Assembly: GCF_014648435.1 (NCBI RefSeq)
Contig: NZ_BMRC01000019.1
Span: 1-64,000, forward strand
Origin: Nonomuraea spiralis
Lineage (GTDB): Bacteria; Actinomycetota; Actinomycetes; Streptosporangiales; Streptosporangiaceae
Direction: 5' to 3'
Length of the DNA stretch: 64,000 bases
Both the position numbers and the translations under genes were made by a program. Positions 19,051-28,621 of this stretch are shown here, piece by piece; positions within the stretch are counted from its first letter, which is position 1; every line of letters starts with the position of its first letter. Under the pieces are notes generated by a model that did not search any database, was not told the origin of the DNA, and worked only from the letters and a program-made list of their open reading frames with translations.

Positions 19051-21524
19051 GACCGTACCTCCTGCGCCCTGCCCACGCCCCCTCGATGATCATCATGCCC
19101 GCCACCGTCTGGTTTGTCGTGTGTCGGGTTCGTGTCGAGCCAGCGGAGCAGTTCCTCGGAGATCAGGTCTACTCCGATCCGCCCGGCCCTGCCATCCAGA
19201 TCACGGAATACGCATTCGCCGTTGCCGAGCGAGCGGAGCACGGCCTTGTGCTCCTCCGACGCCTCCACACCGAGCAGCGACATCACGTGCTCCACCTCCA
19301 CCCGTTCGGTGGACCGGAACGCGAACACCGAGGACAGGCAGTTGGTCACCTGCTCGTTCAGCAGGTCACCGGCGTTCTGGGAGACCAGGACGAGTGCGGT
19401 GTTGCGGGACCGGCCCATGCGACTGACCTCGGGCACCAGCTTGGCGCCCTCGGGCGTGGAGGTGATCGCCCACGCCTCGTCCAGGAAGATCGCCTTGGGC
19501 GCACGGCGGTCGAGGCCGTTCATCAGCCTGCGGGCGAACTGCGAGACCAGGTAGAGCAGGGCCACCGACAGCCGCTGCTCGTAGGAGTAGTCGTCCCTGG
19601 TCGTCGCGACGTCGGGCAGCGTCAGGCCGCCCAGGGTGAACACGGTGGTCCAGCCCTCGCTGTCGATCTGGTCGCCGCCGGAGGGGTCGAAGCAGAGCCT
19701 GGCCAGATGCATCTCCGACATGGAACGCAGCACCGCGCCCAGGTTCTTCGAGGCCGCGTCGTCGGCCTGCTCCAGGTAGTCGACCACCTTGCCCAGCGAC
19801 GGGTCGGACCCGTTGGAGACCGCGGCCACCGCCTGGATCATCGCCGACTCGCGCTCCTCCGACATGCGGGGCAGCAGCAGCCGCAACGTCTCGGTCGCCA
19901 TGGTCTTCTTCGCCGCGATGTCGTCGCCGAACGAGAACGGGTCGAGCAGCCCCGGCGCGGCCGAGCCGAGCGGGATCGTCCGCGCCTTGCGTCCGCGCTT
20001 CTCCAGGAGCTGGACCAGCGACTCGGCGTCGCCCTTCGGGTCGATCACCGCGACCGTGACCCCGCGCAGCGCCATCTGGTAGATCATCAGCAGCGCGAGC
20101 GTGGTCTTGCCGCCGCCCGGCTCGCCGGTGATCGCGATGGCGGTCGGCCTGTTGCGGCTGGCGGCCAGCAGCGGGTCGAAGTGCACGATGCTGCGCGCTC
20201 TGCCGACCGTCTCGCCGATGTACGGCCCGAGCCAGCCCTCGCTGCCGTCGTCGAGCCGGTCGCCGAGGTCGACGGTGGCCGTGGCCATGCCGCCGGCGAT
20301 GGTCCGCAGCGGCTGGCGCTGGGCGTAGGCGTTGACGCGCACCTTCTCGCCCGGCAGCGCCTCGCAGAACAACGAGAACTGGTCGCCGGTCGAGTTCACC
20401 ACGTCGATGCCCATGTCGCGGAAGTGCTCGACGACCGCCTCCACCCGCTGTACGCAGATGTCCTCGGTGGGGGCCGAGACGATCAGGCGGTGCCAGCCGT
20501 ACACGAAGGGCAGTCGTTCCTTGGTGATGCCGTGTTCGAGCATCCGGGCCGCGTCGATCTGCTCGGCCAGCGCGATCGGCGCCTCCGCGCCCGCCTCGCG
20601 GATGTGGTGGTCCATGTCGCGGGCGTGGGCCAGCTTGCGTGCGACGTCCTTGGACGCCTTGACCGGCGGGATCAGCCGCATCCTCGACGAGATCTCCACC
20701 GGGAAGGGGAGCTGGTCGGCGAAGTGCATCCACGGCTCGCCGTCGGGGAATGGCATGAGGTCGGGGAATCGCGCGAACGACAGGTTGGCCACGTACGAGT
20801 CGCCCTGCGGCTGCACGATCCGCAGCAGCGACCTGCCGTTGTGGATCTCGCCCTCGACCAGCGACTCGATCTCGCCCTTGCCCCAGCGCCGCTTCGGGCT
20901 GGCCGAGGGCGGCGGGTCGCCGAGGGCTCCGGCGGCGGCGTGCTGGAACAACCACGCCACCTCGACGGAAGTGGTGTGCCTGGCGTACAGGGCGCTGGAC
21001 GCGAGAGCTCTGCCGAGTCGTTCGGCCGACTCCGTCCACCGGCCGATCTCGCTGTCCGGCACGTGGTCGTCCTCCATGCCGAGCGTCCTCTCGGTCTTCT
21101 GGTAGAAGCCGAGGAGCTGGGCGAGCACGCCGTTGCCGAGCTGCTTGCCGCGCGGCCCGAGGCGTACGCCGAGGTAGACCTCCTTCGACCAGAAGTCCTT
21201 CGCCCAGACGTGCCGGTACATCTCCTCCAGGTAGTCGCGCCAGCCCGGCCCCTCGTCGGACGTGGCGTTGAGCGCCATGGCCCACTCGGCCGCGGGGTAG
21301 GTGCGATGGGCCACCCGCAGGTGGACCTCGGCGTCGGGCATCCTGATCGCGGCCAGCGCGATCGTGATGTTGGTGGCCAGCGCCTCGCGTTCCTCCGGTG
21401 TGACGAACTCGTAGCTGACCGTCGGAAGGCGGAAGTACGCCCACGCGCAGGTGTCCGTGAGCAGGATGCGGTCGTCGAAGTACCGGACCGCGAGGCGCTG
21501 GTGCGCACGGGACGCCCTGCTCAT
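19047..21524 (-). CDS. VirB4/TcpF-family secretion ATPase
   Basis: An 825-residue ATPase powering T4SS assembly. The N-terminal half matches VirB4-like domains without catalytic motifs. The C-terminal RecA-like domain has Walker A GEPGGGKTTLAL with K473, Walker B KAIFLDEAWAI, and a sensor region VLVSQNAGDLL. It is the counterpart of TcpF (pCW3) and Orf16 (Tn916); the SCO6880-type proteins of actinobacteria are comparable. ATG 21524 is preferred over an earlier in-frame ATG (21542) because GAGGGGG precedes it by 5 nt. It lies between the TcpE-MinD gene (47-bp gap) and the VirB6-like gene (4-bp overlap). Confidence 0.9.
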   Translation of the reverse strand: MSRASRAHQRLAVRYFDDRILLTDTCAWAYFRLPTVSYEFVTPEEREALATNITIALAAIRMPDAEVHLRVAHRTYPAAEWAMALNATSDEGPGWRDYLEEMYRHVWAKDFWSKEVYLGVRLGPRGKQLGNGVLAQLLGFYQKTERTLGMEDDHVPDSEIGRWTESAERLGRALASSALYARHTTSVEVAWLFQHAAAGALGDPPPSASPKRRWGKGEIESLVEGEIHNGRSLLRIVQPQGDSYVANLSFARFPDLMPFPDGEPWMHFADQLPFPVEISSRMRLIPPVKASKDVARKLAHARDMDHHIREAGAEAPIALAEQIDAARMLEHGITKERLPFVYGWHRLIVSAPTEDICVQRVEAVVEHFRDMGIDVVNSTGDQFSLFCEALPGEKVRVNAYAQRQPLRTIAGGMATATVDLGDRLDDGSEGWLGPYIGETVGRARSIVHFDPLLAASRNRPTAIAITGEPGGGKTTLALLMIYQMALRGVTVAVIDPKGDAESLVQLLEKRGRKARTIPLGSAAPGLLDPFSFGDDIAAKKTMATETLRLLLPRMSEERESAMIQAVAAVSNGSDPSLGKVVDYLEQADDAASKNLGAVLRSMSEMHLARLCFDPSGGDQIDSEGWTTVFTLGGLTLPDVATTRDDYSYEQRLSVALLYLVSQFARRLMNGLDRRAPKAIFLDEAWAITSTPEGAKLVPEVSRMGRSRNTALVLVSQNAGDLLNEQVTNCLSSVFAFRSTERVEVEHVMSLLGVEASEEHKAVLRSLGNGECVFRDLDGRAGRIGVDLISEELLRWLDTNPTHDKPDGGGHDDHRGGVGRAQEVRS

Positions 21525-21571
21525 GCCGCCCCCTCGGCGCATGAACGGGCCAGACCTGCTCGCTTGTTCAC

Positions 21572-24100
21572 TTAACGCTCACCGATTCTCGTGCCCGGGG
21601 GGTCACTCGCCAACTCCTCTTCGCTCGGTCGGACGGAGTGTCCGTGTGCCTGTACCGCGAAGCCTGCAACCACGACACCGGCGAGGGCGAGGTAGGCGCG
21701 CCGTCCCGCCGCGCGCAACTGACCTGGGTCGACGATCTCGGCGCCGCCGGGCGCCAGTCCGTCCTCCCACGGGACCCTGACGATGGCCCGGCATCTGCCC
21801 CTGGCCACCGCCTCCGCCTGCTCGACGTCGCCCATCGAACGCCTGCTCACGCCGTTGACCACCATCACCGCACGCCTGCGCAGCTCCGCGCAGCCGTGCC
21901 CGTCGAGCCACTCGTACGTCATCGCCACCGCCTCCGACGCCTCCTCGCTCGCCGGGACCACCAGCACGAGCTGGTCCGCGTACGGCAGGATGCGGGCCGC
22001 GAGGGCGGCGGCCGGGTCGATGACGGACAGCTTGTAGTGGCGGTCGAGCAGGCGCATCGACTCGCCGAGGCGGTGGTCGGAGAAGAAGCTGCGGTCGGCG
22101 AGCCGCTGCTCGGCGCCCGCGTCCGTGTCGGCCGAGATCACCTCCAGGCCGGAGGCGGTGCGGGTGGTGAAGCCCCGCATCGTCAGGTAGCCGTTGACCT
22201 GGTCGAGGCCGGACAGCAGCGACGTGAGGGTCTCGGGGGTCTCCGGCTCGATCCTGCTGGTCAGGGTGGTGCCGCCGGTGTTGGCGTCGACGGCCACGAC
22301 CCTGTCGTCGCGGTGGGAGGCGAAGGTGTGGCCGAGCATGAGCGCCGTCGTGGACTGGCCCGCGCCGCCGGTGCAGCCGAGCACCACGATCCGCCGGCTG
22401 CCGCCGAACACGGCCCTCGCCCTGGCCTCGTCGATCTCGGACCCGTCAGTGCGTACGCCGCCTCCGCCCACGACGACCTGGGCGATCCGGCGCCAGCCGC
22501 CGGAGTCGCGGCCGATCACGGACTCGACCCTGCGTACGCGTCCTTCGCCGGACCTGCCCTCACCGGCCCTGGGAACGGGCACGGGCGCCACGAACCCGCC
22601 GGCCCTGTCACCGGGCCTCCCGCCGGCCTGCCGCTCGTGCGCGGCCTCCTGCGCCTTCGTTTCCTGCGCCGCCGGCTCCCGCGTCGGCTCGTCGTTCGTG
22701 TCGGCGCCGGGAACGTCCTCCCTCGCGGGGGACTCCCCTTCGGGCGCCGGGTGTCCGACCTCGGCGGGAGCGTCCTCGACCGGGGGTGTGCCTTCGGCGG
22801 GCTTGGGGATCTGGTCCTCAAGGCGGAGGGTGGGCCCGGAGAAGGGCTTGGCGTCGGGGTTGACCGGGGGCCAGACGCGCGGCGTGCCCGGGATCACCGT
22901 CGCCGGCCCGGACTTCGGCGGCTGCCCCTTCCTGTGCTGCCCGTGCGCGATTGCGATGTCGTCGCCGCGCCCGTCGTCACGGCGGTCGTCGCGACCGTCG
23001 TCACGGCGGTCTGTGCTTTCGGGCTCCTGGCGGTGTGCGGCCGCGTCGTCGTGGTGTTGTGCCGCGCCGCGCTCGTCCTCGGAACGCCCTGACGTCTCCG
23101 GCGTCTCCGGCGGCGCGTCGGCGCTGGCGGCGAGCCTGCGCAGCCGCCGCAGCGCCTCGGTGTCGATGGGCTTGCCCGGCGCGGGCTTGTGCCCCTCCGG
23201 CCTGATCGGCACGACCGTCCCGCGACCGTCCCGCGTCTCCCCCGAGGCTCGTCCCGCCCCGGAGCCCGCGCGCCCGTCGGCACGGGCCTCCGCCGCGCCC
23301 TCAGCCTCCCGTACGCCCTGCTCCTCCTGGACGGCGGCCGCGTCCGGCTCGGAGGCCGGGTGGGCGTGGGTGTGGCGGGGGCGGCCGGGGAGGGCGCCGC
23401 CGGTGAGCTCGCGGCTGGCCAGCTCTCCGGCGACGTCGTGCTCGACCGGCGGCGACGCCGGCCCTGTCTCATCCGCGGGGACCACGACCAGCGGCAGTTC
23501 CCGCCCGAAGGCGGGGGCCGCACGGCCGGCCCGGGGGCTCAGCGCGGGAGCCATGCCCCGCCGCGTACGGGAACCCCACCCGTTGCGGGTCTCGGCCACC
23601 GGCGCCTGCTGCGCGGCCGCGGCCGCGGCGGCCACGGCGGGACGCACCTGGCGCGGCCCGGCGATCCGCTGCCCCTCGCGCCTGCGCTGCGGCTGGCGGG
23701 CCTTGCGCGCGGCCTTCGCCTTGACCCGCGCCGGAGTGGTACGCCAGACACGCCCCGAGAACGAGACCGCCTCGGGCTCGGCGGTGGGCGCGAGCCGGTA
23801 CCACGCCTTGGGCTGGCCCAGATAGCGAAGCTGGGACTCCAGAAGCTCGGTCAGCCGCTTCCCCTCGATGACGGGCCGCGTGGACAACCACGTCACGATC
23901 CCCGGCGGGACCAGGAACAACACGTGCCACGGCATCGCCACGGGCACGCCCACCAGGATCAGCAGGAGGGACCACGGCACGAACACCCCGACGAACACGC
24001 CGATCCAGACGATGGGGAGCGGCATCGGGAGGCGAAGGTCGTAAAGCTTGTAGAGCCGCTTCTCGATGCGCCAGATGTTCGTATACGTGGGCAGGTCCAC
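21572..24100 (-). CDS. TcpE/PrgI-like membrane protein fused to a MinD/ParA-like domain with altered P-loop
   Basis: An 842-residue fusion. Residues 1-105 resemble TcpE/Orf17: LYDLRLPMPLP then two membrane segments (about 27-48, 53-70) and a conserved TELLESQLRYLGQ helix. About 105-570 is a disordered Ala/Pro/Glu/Arg-rich linker. About 575-830 is a MinD/ParA/EspI-type deviant Walker ATPase: VVLGCTGGAGQSTTALMLG, VVAVDANTGG and SVIDPAAALAAR. In the P-loop the invariant lysine is glutamine (Q582) and the signature lysine is threonine, so ATP hydrolysis may be lost. GTG 24100 follows GGAGAGGAGG by 5 nt. Its place between TcpD-like and VirB4 genes supports an assembly or localisation role. Confidence 0.75.
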   Translation of the reverse strand: MDLPTYTNIWRIEKRLYKLYDLRLPMPLPIVWIGVFVGVFVPWSLLLILVGVPVAMPWHVLFLVPPGIVTWLSTRPVIEGKRLTELLESQLRYLGQPKAWYRLAPTAEPEAVSFSGRVWRTTPARVKAKAARKARQPQRRREGQRIAGPRQVRPAVAAAAAAAQQAPVAETRNGWGSRTRRGMAPALSPRAGRAAPAFGRELPLVVVPADETGPASPPVEHDVAGELASRELTGGALPGRPRHTHAHPASEPDAAAVQEEQGVREAEGAAEARADGRAGSGAGRASGETRDGRGTVVPIRPEGHKPAPGKPIDTEALRRLRRLAASADAPPETPETSGRSEDERGAAQHHDDAAAHRQEPESTDRRDDGRDDRRDDGRGDDIAIAHGQHRKGQPPKSGPATVIPGTPRVWPPVNPDAKPFSGPTLRLEDQIPKPAEGTPPVEDAPAEVGHPAPEGESPAREDVPGADTNDEPTREPAAQETKAQEAAHERQAGGRPGDRAGGFVAPVPVPRAGEGRSGEGRVRRVESVIGRDSGGWRRIAQVVVGGGGVRTDGSEIDEARARAVFGGSRRIVVLGCTGGAGQSTTALMLGHTFASHRDDRVVAVDANTGGTTLTSRIEPETPETLTSLLSGLDQVNGYLTMRGFTTRTASGLEVISADTDAGAEQRLADRSFFSDHRLGESMRLLDRHYKLSVIDPAAALAARILPYADQLVLVVPASEEASEAVAMTYEWLDGHGCAELRRRAVMVVNGVSRRSMGDVEQAEAVARGRCRAIVRVPWEDGLAPGGAEIVDPGQLRAAGRRAYLALAGVVVAGFAVQAHGHSVRPSEEELASDPPGTRIGER

Positions 24101-24154
24101 GCGGTCCTCCTCTCCACCCGCTCGTACATGACCGCCCGGGGGCGGTCTCAACCC

Positions 24155-24436
24155 TTACTTGATGCCCAGTGCGCCCGCGATCGCCTTCGCCGTCACCTCG
24201 ATGATGTTGGGAACGTAGAAGATCACTCCGATGGCCACGGCCAGGATCAGGAACTGGACGAAACGCGTGATCTCGCGGGTGAAGAGGAAGAAGAGCGCGA
24301 CCACGGAGACGACCACCAGGAACAACGGGGCGAAGAAGGCACGCAGGAAGTTGGCGAGCCCTCCGGTGTCAATGCCGGTCGGCGCGGGCGTCGGCGTCAT
24401 TTCGATCAAGGTGAGCATTACGGTCTTCAACGTCAC
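24155..24436 (-). CDS. Small two-span membrane protein, TcpD-like
   Basis: A 93-residue protein with two hydrophobic segments (about 33-55 and 62-80) and a short extracytoplasmic or cytoplasmic Pro/Thr-rich lead. Size, topology and position between TcpC-like and TcpE-like genes match TcpD of pCW3 and PrgI/VirB2-VirB3-sized subunits; it could alternatively be the pilin-like component. The GTG start at 24436 is supported by GGGAGG with a 7-nt spacer. No sequence motif settles which. Confidence 0.65.
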   Translation of the reverse strand: MTLKTVMLTLIEMTPTPAPTGIDTGGLANFLRAFFAPLFLVVVSVVALFFLFTREITRFVQFLILAVAIGVIFYVPNIIEVTAKAIAGALGIK

Positions 24437-24481
24437 TTCTTGTCCTCCCGGGGGGTACCGAACAACAGCGCGGCCGTGCGT

Positions 24482-25498
24482 CTATCCAACGGCCCGACCA
24501 GCGCCGCGGATGTCGGCGACGTACCACTTGTCGCCCTGCTTCTCCACGGTGAGGCGGTAGGCCTGCTCCAGCCGCCCGCCGACGGCGGCCGGGTCGGTGG
24601 CACTGGGCGTGGCCGGAGCGTCGCCGTTGGGCACGATCCACACCACGACCGCCTGGATCTCTCGGGTGGCACCCCCCACAGGCACCACGACGTCCTTGAG
24701 CTCTGCGAACGTGAACGCGCTGCCGAAGCTCGGCAGGGTCTTCCCGGCGGCTACGTAGCGCTGCAGTCCGGCGGTGTCGCCGGAGGCGTAGTCCTTGAAG
24801 AAGCCCTCCAGTTGCGGCTTGAGCTCGGCCACCGCCGCGTCGTCGCTCTCCGGCTGGGCGACCTGGGGCAGGTCGGCCGGGGCCGGCGCGGGCAGGATGG
24901 CCGGGCGGCCGGCGACGACGAACCGCTTGCCGTTGTCGTCGCCCGAGTAGTAGATCGGGACCGACAGCATGAGCCGGCGCGGCCCGGACTGGAAGGCCAC
25001 GCTGACCACGGCGTTCTGGCCGTCGGTGGCCTCGATGTCGTACGGCTGGATCGCGACGGCGGCCATCTTGCCGAAGCCGTCCCACCACATCTGCGCGTCC
25101 ATGCCCTCGGCCAGGAAAGCGGCCAGCTTCCTGGTCCTGCTGGGCGCGTCTTCCGGGCTGAAATTCAGATAGACCCCCGCGAACTGGGCGGCGAAAGCCA
25201 TGCCCTGGTCAGTGGGGAATCCCTTGTGCGCCACGACGGCGCCATTCGTCGTCGTGGGCTCTTGCTGGGTAAACCGCTCAAATGGGGCACGAATCCCATT
25301 GACCACGATAACCACAATAAGCGCCCAGAGAATGATACGGCCGGTCCACACCAGCCACCGTCCGCCGCCGCCGGACCAGCCGCCCCGCCGCGGCCTGCGC
25401 GAGGGCGGCGCGTCGAAGTCAGCCATGTCCGGGCGCGCGGAAAGCTCAGGCTCGCCAGCGATCCGAGGATCGTGCTGGACGGTAGACCTACGAGCCAT
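24482..25498 (-). CDS. Conjugal-transfer scaffold protein, TcpC-like
   Basis: A 338-residue bitopic protein. A Pro/Arg-rich cytoplasmic lead of about 45 residues is followed by a membrane span (about 48-66, WTGRIILWALIVVIVV). The ectodomain divides into two NTF2-like halves (about 85-210 and 230-335), exactly the architecture of TcpC from pCW3 and Orf13 of Tn916 that links channel components. ATG 25498 is chosen with GGAGG 4 nt upstream; an adjacent GTG (25501) is too close. It is the first gene of the ten-gene minus-strand run. Confidence 0.83.
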   Translation of the reverse strand: MARRSTVQHDPRIAGEPELSARPDMADFDAPPSRRPRRGGWSGGGGRWLVWTGRIILWALIVVIVVNGIRAPFERFTQQEPTTTNGAVVAHKGFPTDQGMAFAAQFAGVYLNFSPEDAPSRTRKLAAFLAEGMDAQMWWDGFGKMAAVAIQPYDIEATDGQNAVVSVAFQSGPRRLMLSVPIYYSGDDNGKRFVVAGRPAILPAPAPADLPQVAQPESDDAAVAELKPQLEGFFKDYASGDTAGLQRYVAAGKTLPSFGSAFTFAELKDVVVPVGGATREIQAVVVWIVPNGDAPATPSATDPAAVGGRLEQAYRLTVEKQGDKWYVADIRGAGRAVG

Positions 25499-25860
25499 CA
25501 CGCCTCCGCTCGCGCCGATCCCCCCGGTTGGCGCGGTGTCGTCCGTTGCCGATCCCCATCATCCGCGGTGAAGTAGTCACCCTATCCGGTCCCGCCATTC
25601 TTCCAGGAAAGCCACGCCCATGCTGCAGGCATGACCGCCCTCACGGCAAACCGGATCCGTATGACAGGCTTCGGTACCGATTCCTGCCACTTCGCGGCTG
25701 AATACCCATTTGACCAGGCCAAACGCCTAATTCAGCCTAGCCGCGCGGACACGGATTCCTGTCCAAAATAGGCATGGACTCTCACGACCTGCGCATTTGG
25801 CATGAGACAGGGACAGAAGGTGTTGTGCGCCACTCCTGGGGGTACGACGCTCCCGACGCC
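25499..25860. other. Intergenic region upstream of the T4SS-like operon
   Basis: No convincing gene. It is visibly richer in A/T than its surroundings. On the minus strand TAGGGT (about 25584-25589) could be a -10 element for the operon. CATGC-N5-GCATG (25619-25633) is a short inverted repeat. No integrase site, tRNA 3' end or long direct repeat was seen that would mark the edge of an integrated element. Confidence 0.4.
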
Positions 25861-26160
25861 TCAGGCGGGCTCGGGATCCTGCGTGGTGCGCGCCCGGCGG
25901 CGGCTGTGCAGGTCGACCACGGTGGGCGGCAGCGCGCGCTCCAGCGACCCCCGAAGGTCCGCGAGCATCGACGCGGCATCCCGTTCGCGCATCCGGCTGG
26001 CCAGCTCGTTGCGCTCGTCGACCTTCCTGCGCAGGTACGCCTCACGGTTGACGCGCAACCCGTACATCAGCTCGACCCTGATCAGGGCCAGCTCCTCCTC
26101 CAGGCTGATGCCCGCGAGTGTGGGCGCAGGACGTCGTTTCCGGATGATGCGTCGGATCAT
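25861..26160 (-). CDS. Small charged helical protein of unknown function
   Basis: A 99-residue protein with a basic start (MIRRIIRKRRPAP) and a charged, probably coiled-coil middle (EEELALIRVELMYGLRVNREAYLRRKVDERNE read in two halves, about residues 20-52). ATG 26160 has GGGAGG 5 nt upstream. I do not recognise the family. It is upstream of and co-directional with the T4SS-like operon but separated by 362 bp, so a link is only suggested by position. Confidence 0.55.
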   Translation of the reverse strand: MIRRIIRKRRPAPTLAGISLEEELALIRVELMYGLRVNREAYLRRKVDERNELASRMRERDAASMLADLRGSLERALPPTVVDLHSRRRARTTQDPEPA

Positions 26161-26357
26161 GAGGGCCTCCCGAGTCAGCGTGAACGCCGTGACGATTCGA
26201 CGCGCGGGGGCCCAAAGTGGTTGACGTCGCAGTTGTCCCGGAATCACATAATCCCAGAAGGGCCTGCGAGTTCGTCGGCCGGACGATGGGCTTTCGACGG
26301 CGATCCGCCGGTAACCTAGCGTAGCGAAAGTTAGCCCACCGTGATTGGACCGATGTG

Positions 26358-26660
26358 ATGCGTCGTCTCGCCGCCACCCTCCTGCCCGCCGCCGCGCTCG
26401 CCGCGTCCGCCCTCTGCGCGCCCTCCCCTGCCGTCGCCGCCCCTTCCTGGGTGACCGACGCCGAGTGCACCGACGCGGGGGGCAAGATCTCCCCCGTCGG
26501 CCGGGGCAAGGCCGTGTGCCAGGGCGGCACGTACGCGAACGAGCTCGTCCACTACGACAAGAAGCGCCCCGGCAACAGCGGCGTGGGCGGGGCGCTCGGC
26601 GGCGGGGGCGGGCCGCTCAGCGGCGGCCCCGCGGCCCTGCTCGGCGGCCTGCTCGGCTGA
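26358..26660 (+). CDS. Small secreted Gly-rich protein
   Basis: A 100-residue predicted exported protein. The signal peptide (MRRLAATLLPAAALAASALC, cleavage near AVA-AP at about 28) is followed by a short mature part with two cysteines (DAECTDAGG, KAVCQGG) and a Gly-rich C-terminus. ATG 26358 (or GTG 26355) has only a weak Shine-Dalgarno. The family is unknown; small secreted proteins with one disulfide are common in actinomycete envelopes. It converges on ychF. Confidence 0.55.
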   Translation: MRRLAATLLPAAALAASALCAPSPAVAAPSWVTDAECTDAGGKISPVGRGKAVCQGGTYANELVHYDKKRPGNSGVGGALGGGGGPLSGGPAALLGGLLG

Positions 26661-26712
26661 CGCCGGTCAGGCGACCAGGCCGTCAGGCGTCGACCTGCTC
26701 GGCCGGCGCCCG

Positions 26713-27789
<1,077 letters not shown>

Positions 27790-27800
27790 GGACAGCGAGT

Positions 27801-28526
27801 TTACTTGCTGAGCAGGTGCAGGCAGGTCACCGGACGGTAGGTCCCGGGCGCCGCGCGCAGATAGCGCTGGGCGTCGGCGGGGCAGGCCGCGGGCGTGGTC
27901 TCGAAGGAGACGATCCGGGCCCAGGCGTCCGGCGAGTCGCAGGCGGCCCTGGTCACGGCCGACCTGGCGACCACGTCGGCGGCCGGTCGGGCCACGCACG
28001 CGCCCCGGGCGAGCACCTGGCCGCCGGAGCCCAGACAGACGGTCTCGGCGCCGCTTTCGAGGGTGTCGAGGGTGGTCGAGGGGCAATCGTCCGCGGACGT
28101 GGTGATCGCGATGGATCTGCCGTACCAGCCGGGGGCCGCGCAGGGGTGTTCCCGGCCGTCGAGCGCCACGCAGTCGCCGGGGCGCAGCAGGCCGCCGCCA
28201 CCGCCGGGCGCGCCGGCGTGGGGGGCCAGGAAGGACCGTACGCAGGCGGTGCGGCCCAGGCCGATGCGGAGCACGTCGTCGGTGTCGTCCGGGCAGTCGG
28301 CGGGCAGGGGCGGGTCGTGGGCGACGGCCAGCACCTCGAAGTCGCCGCCGTTGCAGGGCGTCAGCGCGTACCGGTCGGTCACGCAGGCGCCGGGGGTCCA
28401 GCGCAGCGTGGGACGGGAGGGGGCGGGGTCGTCGGACCCCGAGTTGGTGATCACGGCTCCGGCCAGGGCGATCAGGGCGACCGACACCGTGGACACGGTG
28501 ACGGCGACGGTCGTACCGGTAGCCAT
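27801..28526 (-). CDS. Exported protein with three four-cysteine repeats
   Basis: A 241-residue protein with an N-terminal hydrophobic segment (about 5-28: signal peptide or anchor). Twelve cysteines fall in three modules: C48, 58, 78, 95; C119, 129, 148, 164; C177, 196, 215, 235. The first two share spacing of 10, 19-20 and 16-17 residues. Modules begin with a G-A/D-C-V motif (GACV, GDCV, GACV), and a CP motif follows a loop (ADCP, DDCP, AACP). An even cysteine number outside the membrane suggests disulfides. I do not recognise it with certainty; the septum-formation-related domain found in actinobacterial membrane proteins is one possibility. It is 11 bp upstream of ychF. Confidence 0.65.
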   Translation of the reverse strand: MATGTTVAVTVSTVSVALIALAGAVITNSGSDDPAPSRPTLRWTPGACVTDRYALTPCNGGDFEVLAVAHDPPLPADCPDDTDDVLRIGLGRTACVRSFLAPHAGAPGGGGGLLRPGDCVALDGREHPCAAPGWYGRSIAITTSADDCPSTTLDTLESGAETVCLGSGGQVLARGACVARPAADVVARSAVTRAACDSPDAWARIVSFETTPAACPADAQRYLRAAPGTYRPVTCLHLLSK

Positions 28527-28621
28527 GACAACACTCTGCGTGACGGATCGCCCGGCGCACAAGCGGATTCCGCAAGCGTGTCGGGAAGATCCGTACGCGA
28601 TCAGCTGCAATCATCGATTGA

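Noticed and set aside
17302..23092. Plus-strand frames of 300-830 residues opposite the T4SS-like genes
   Set aside because: High GC leaves all frames open. The minus-strand frames carry Walker motifs, membrane topology and 4-bp overlaps; the plus-strand translations are Arg/Gly/Val-rich without domains.
11108..25860. Interpretation of the locus as an integrative conjugative element
   Set aside because: No integrase, relaxase, replication initiator, coupling ATPase, tRNA or flanking direct repeat was found within the window, and both sides are ordinary chromosomal genes.
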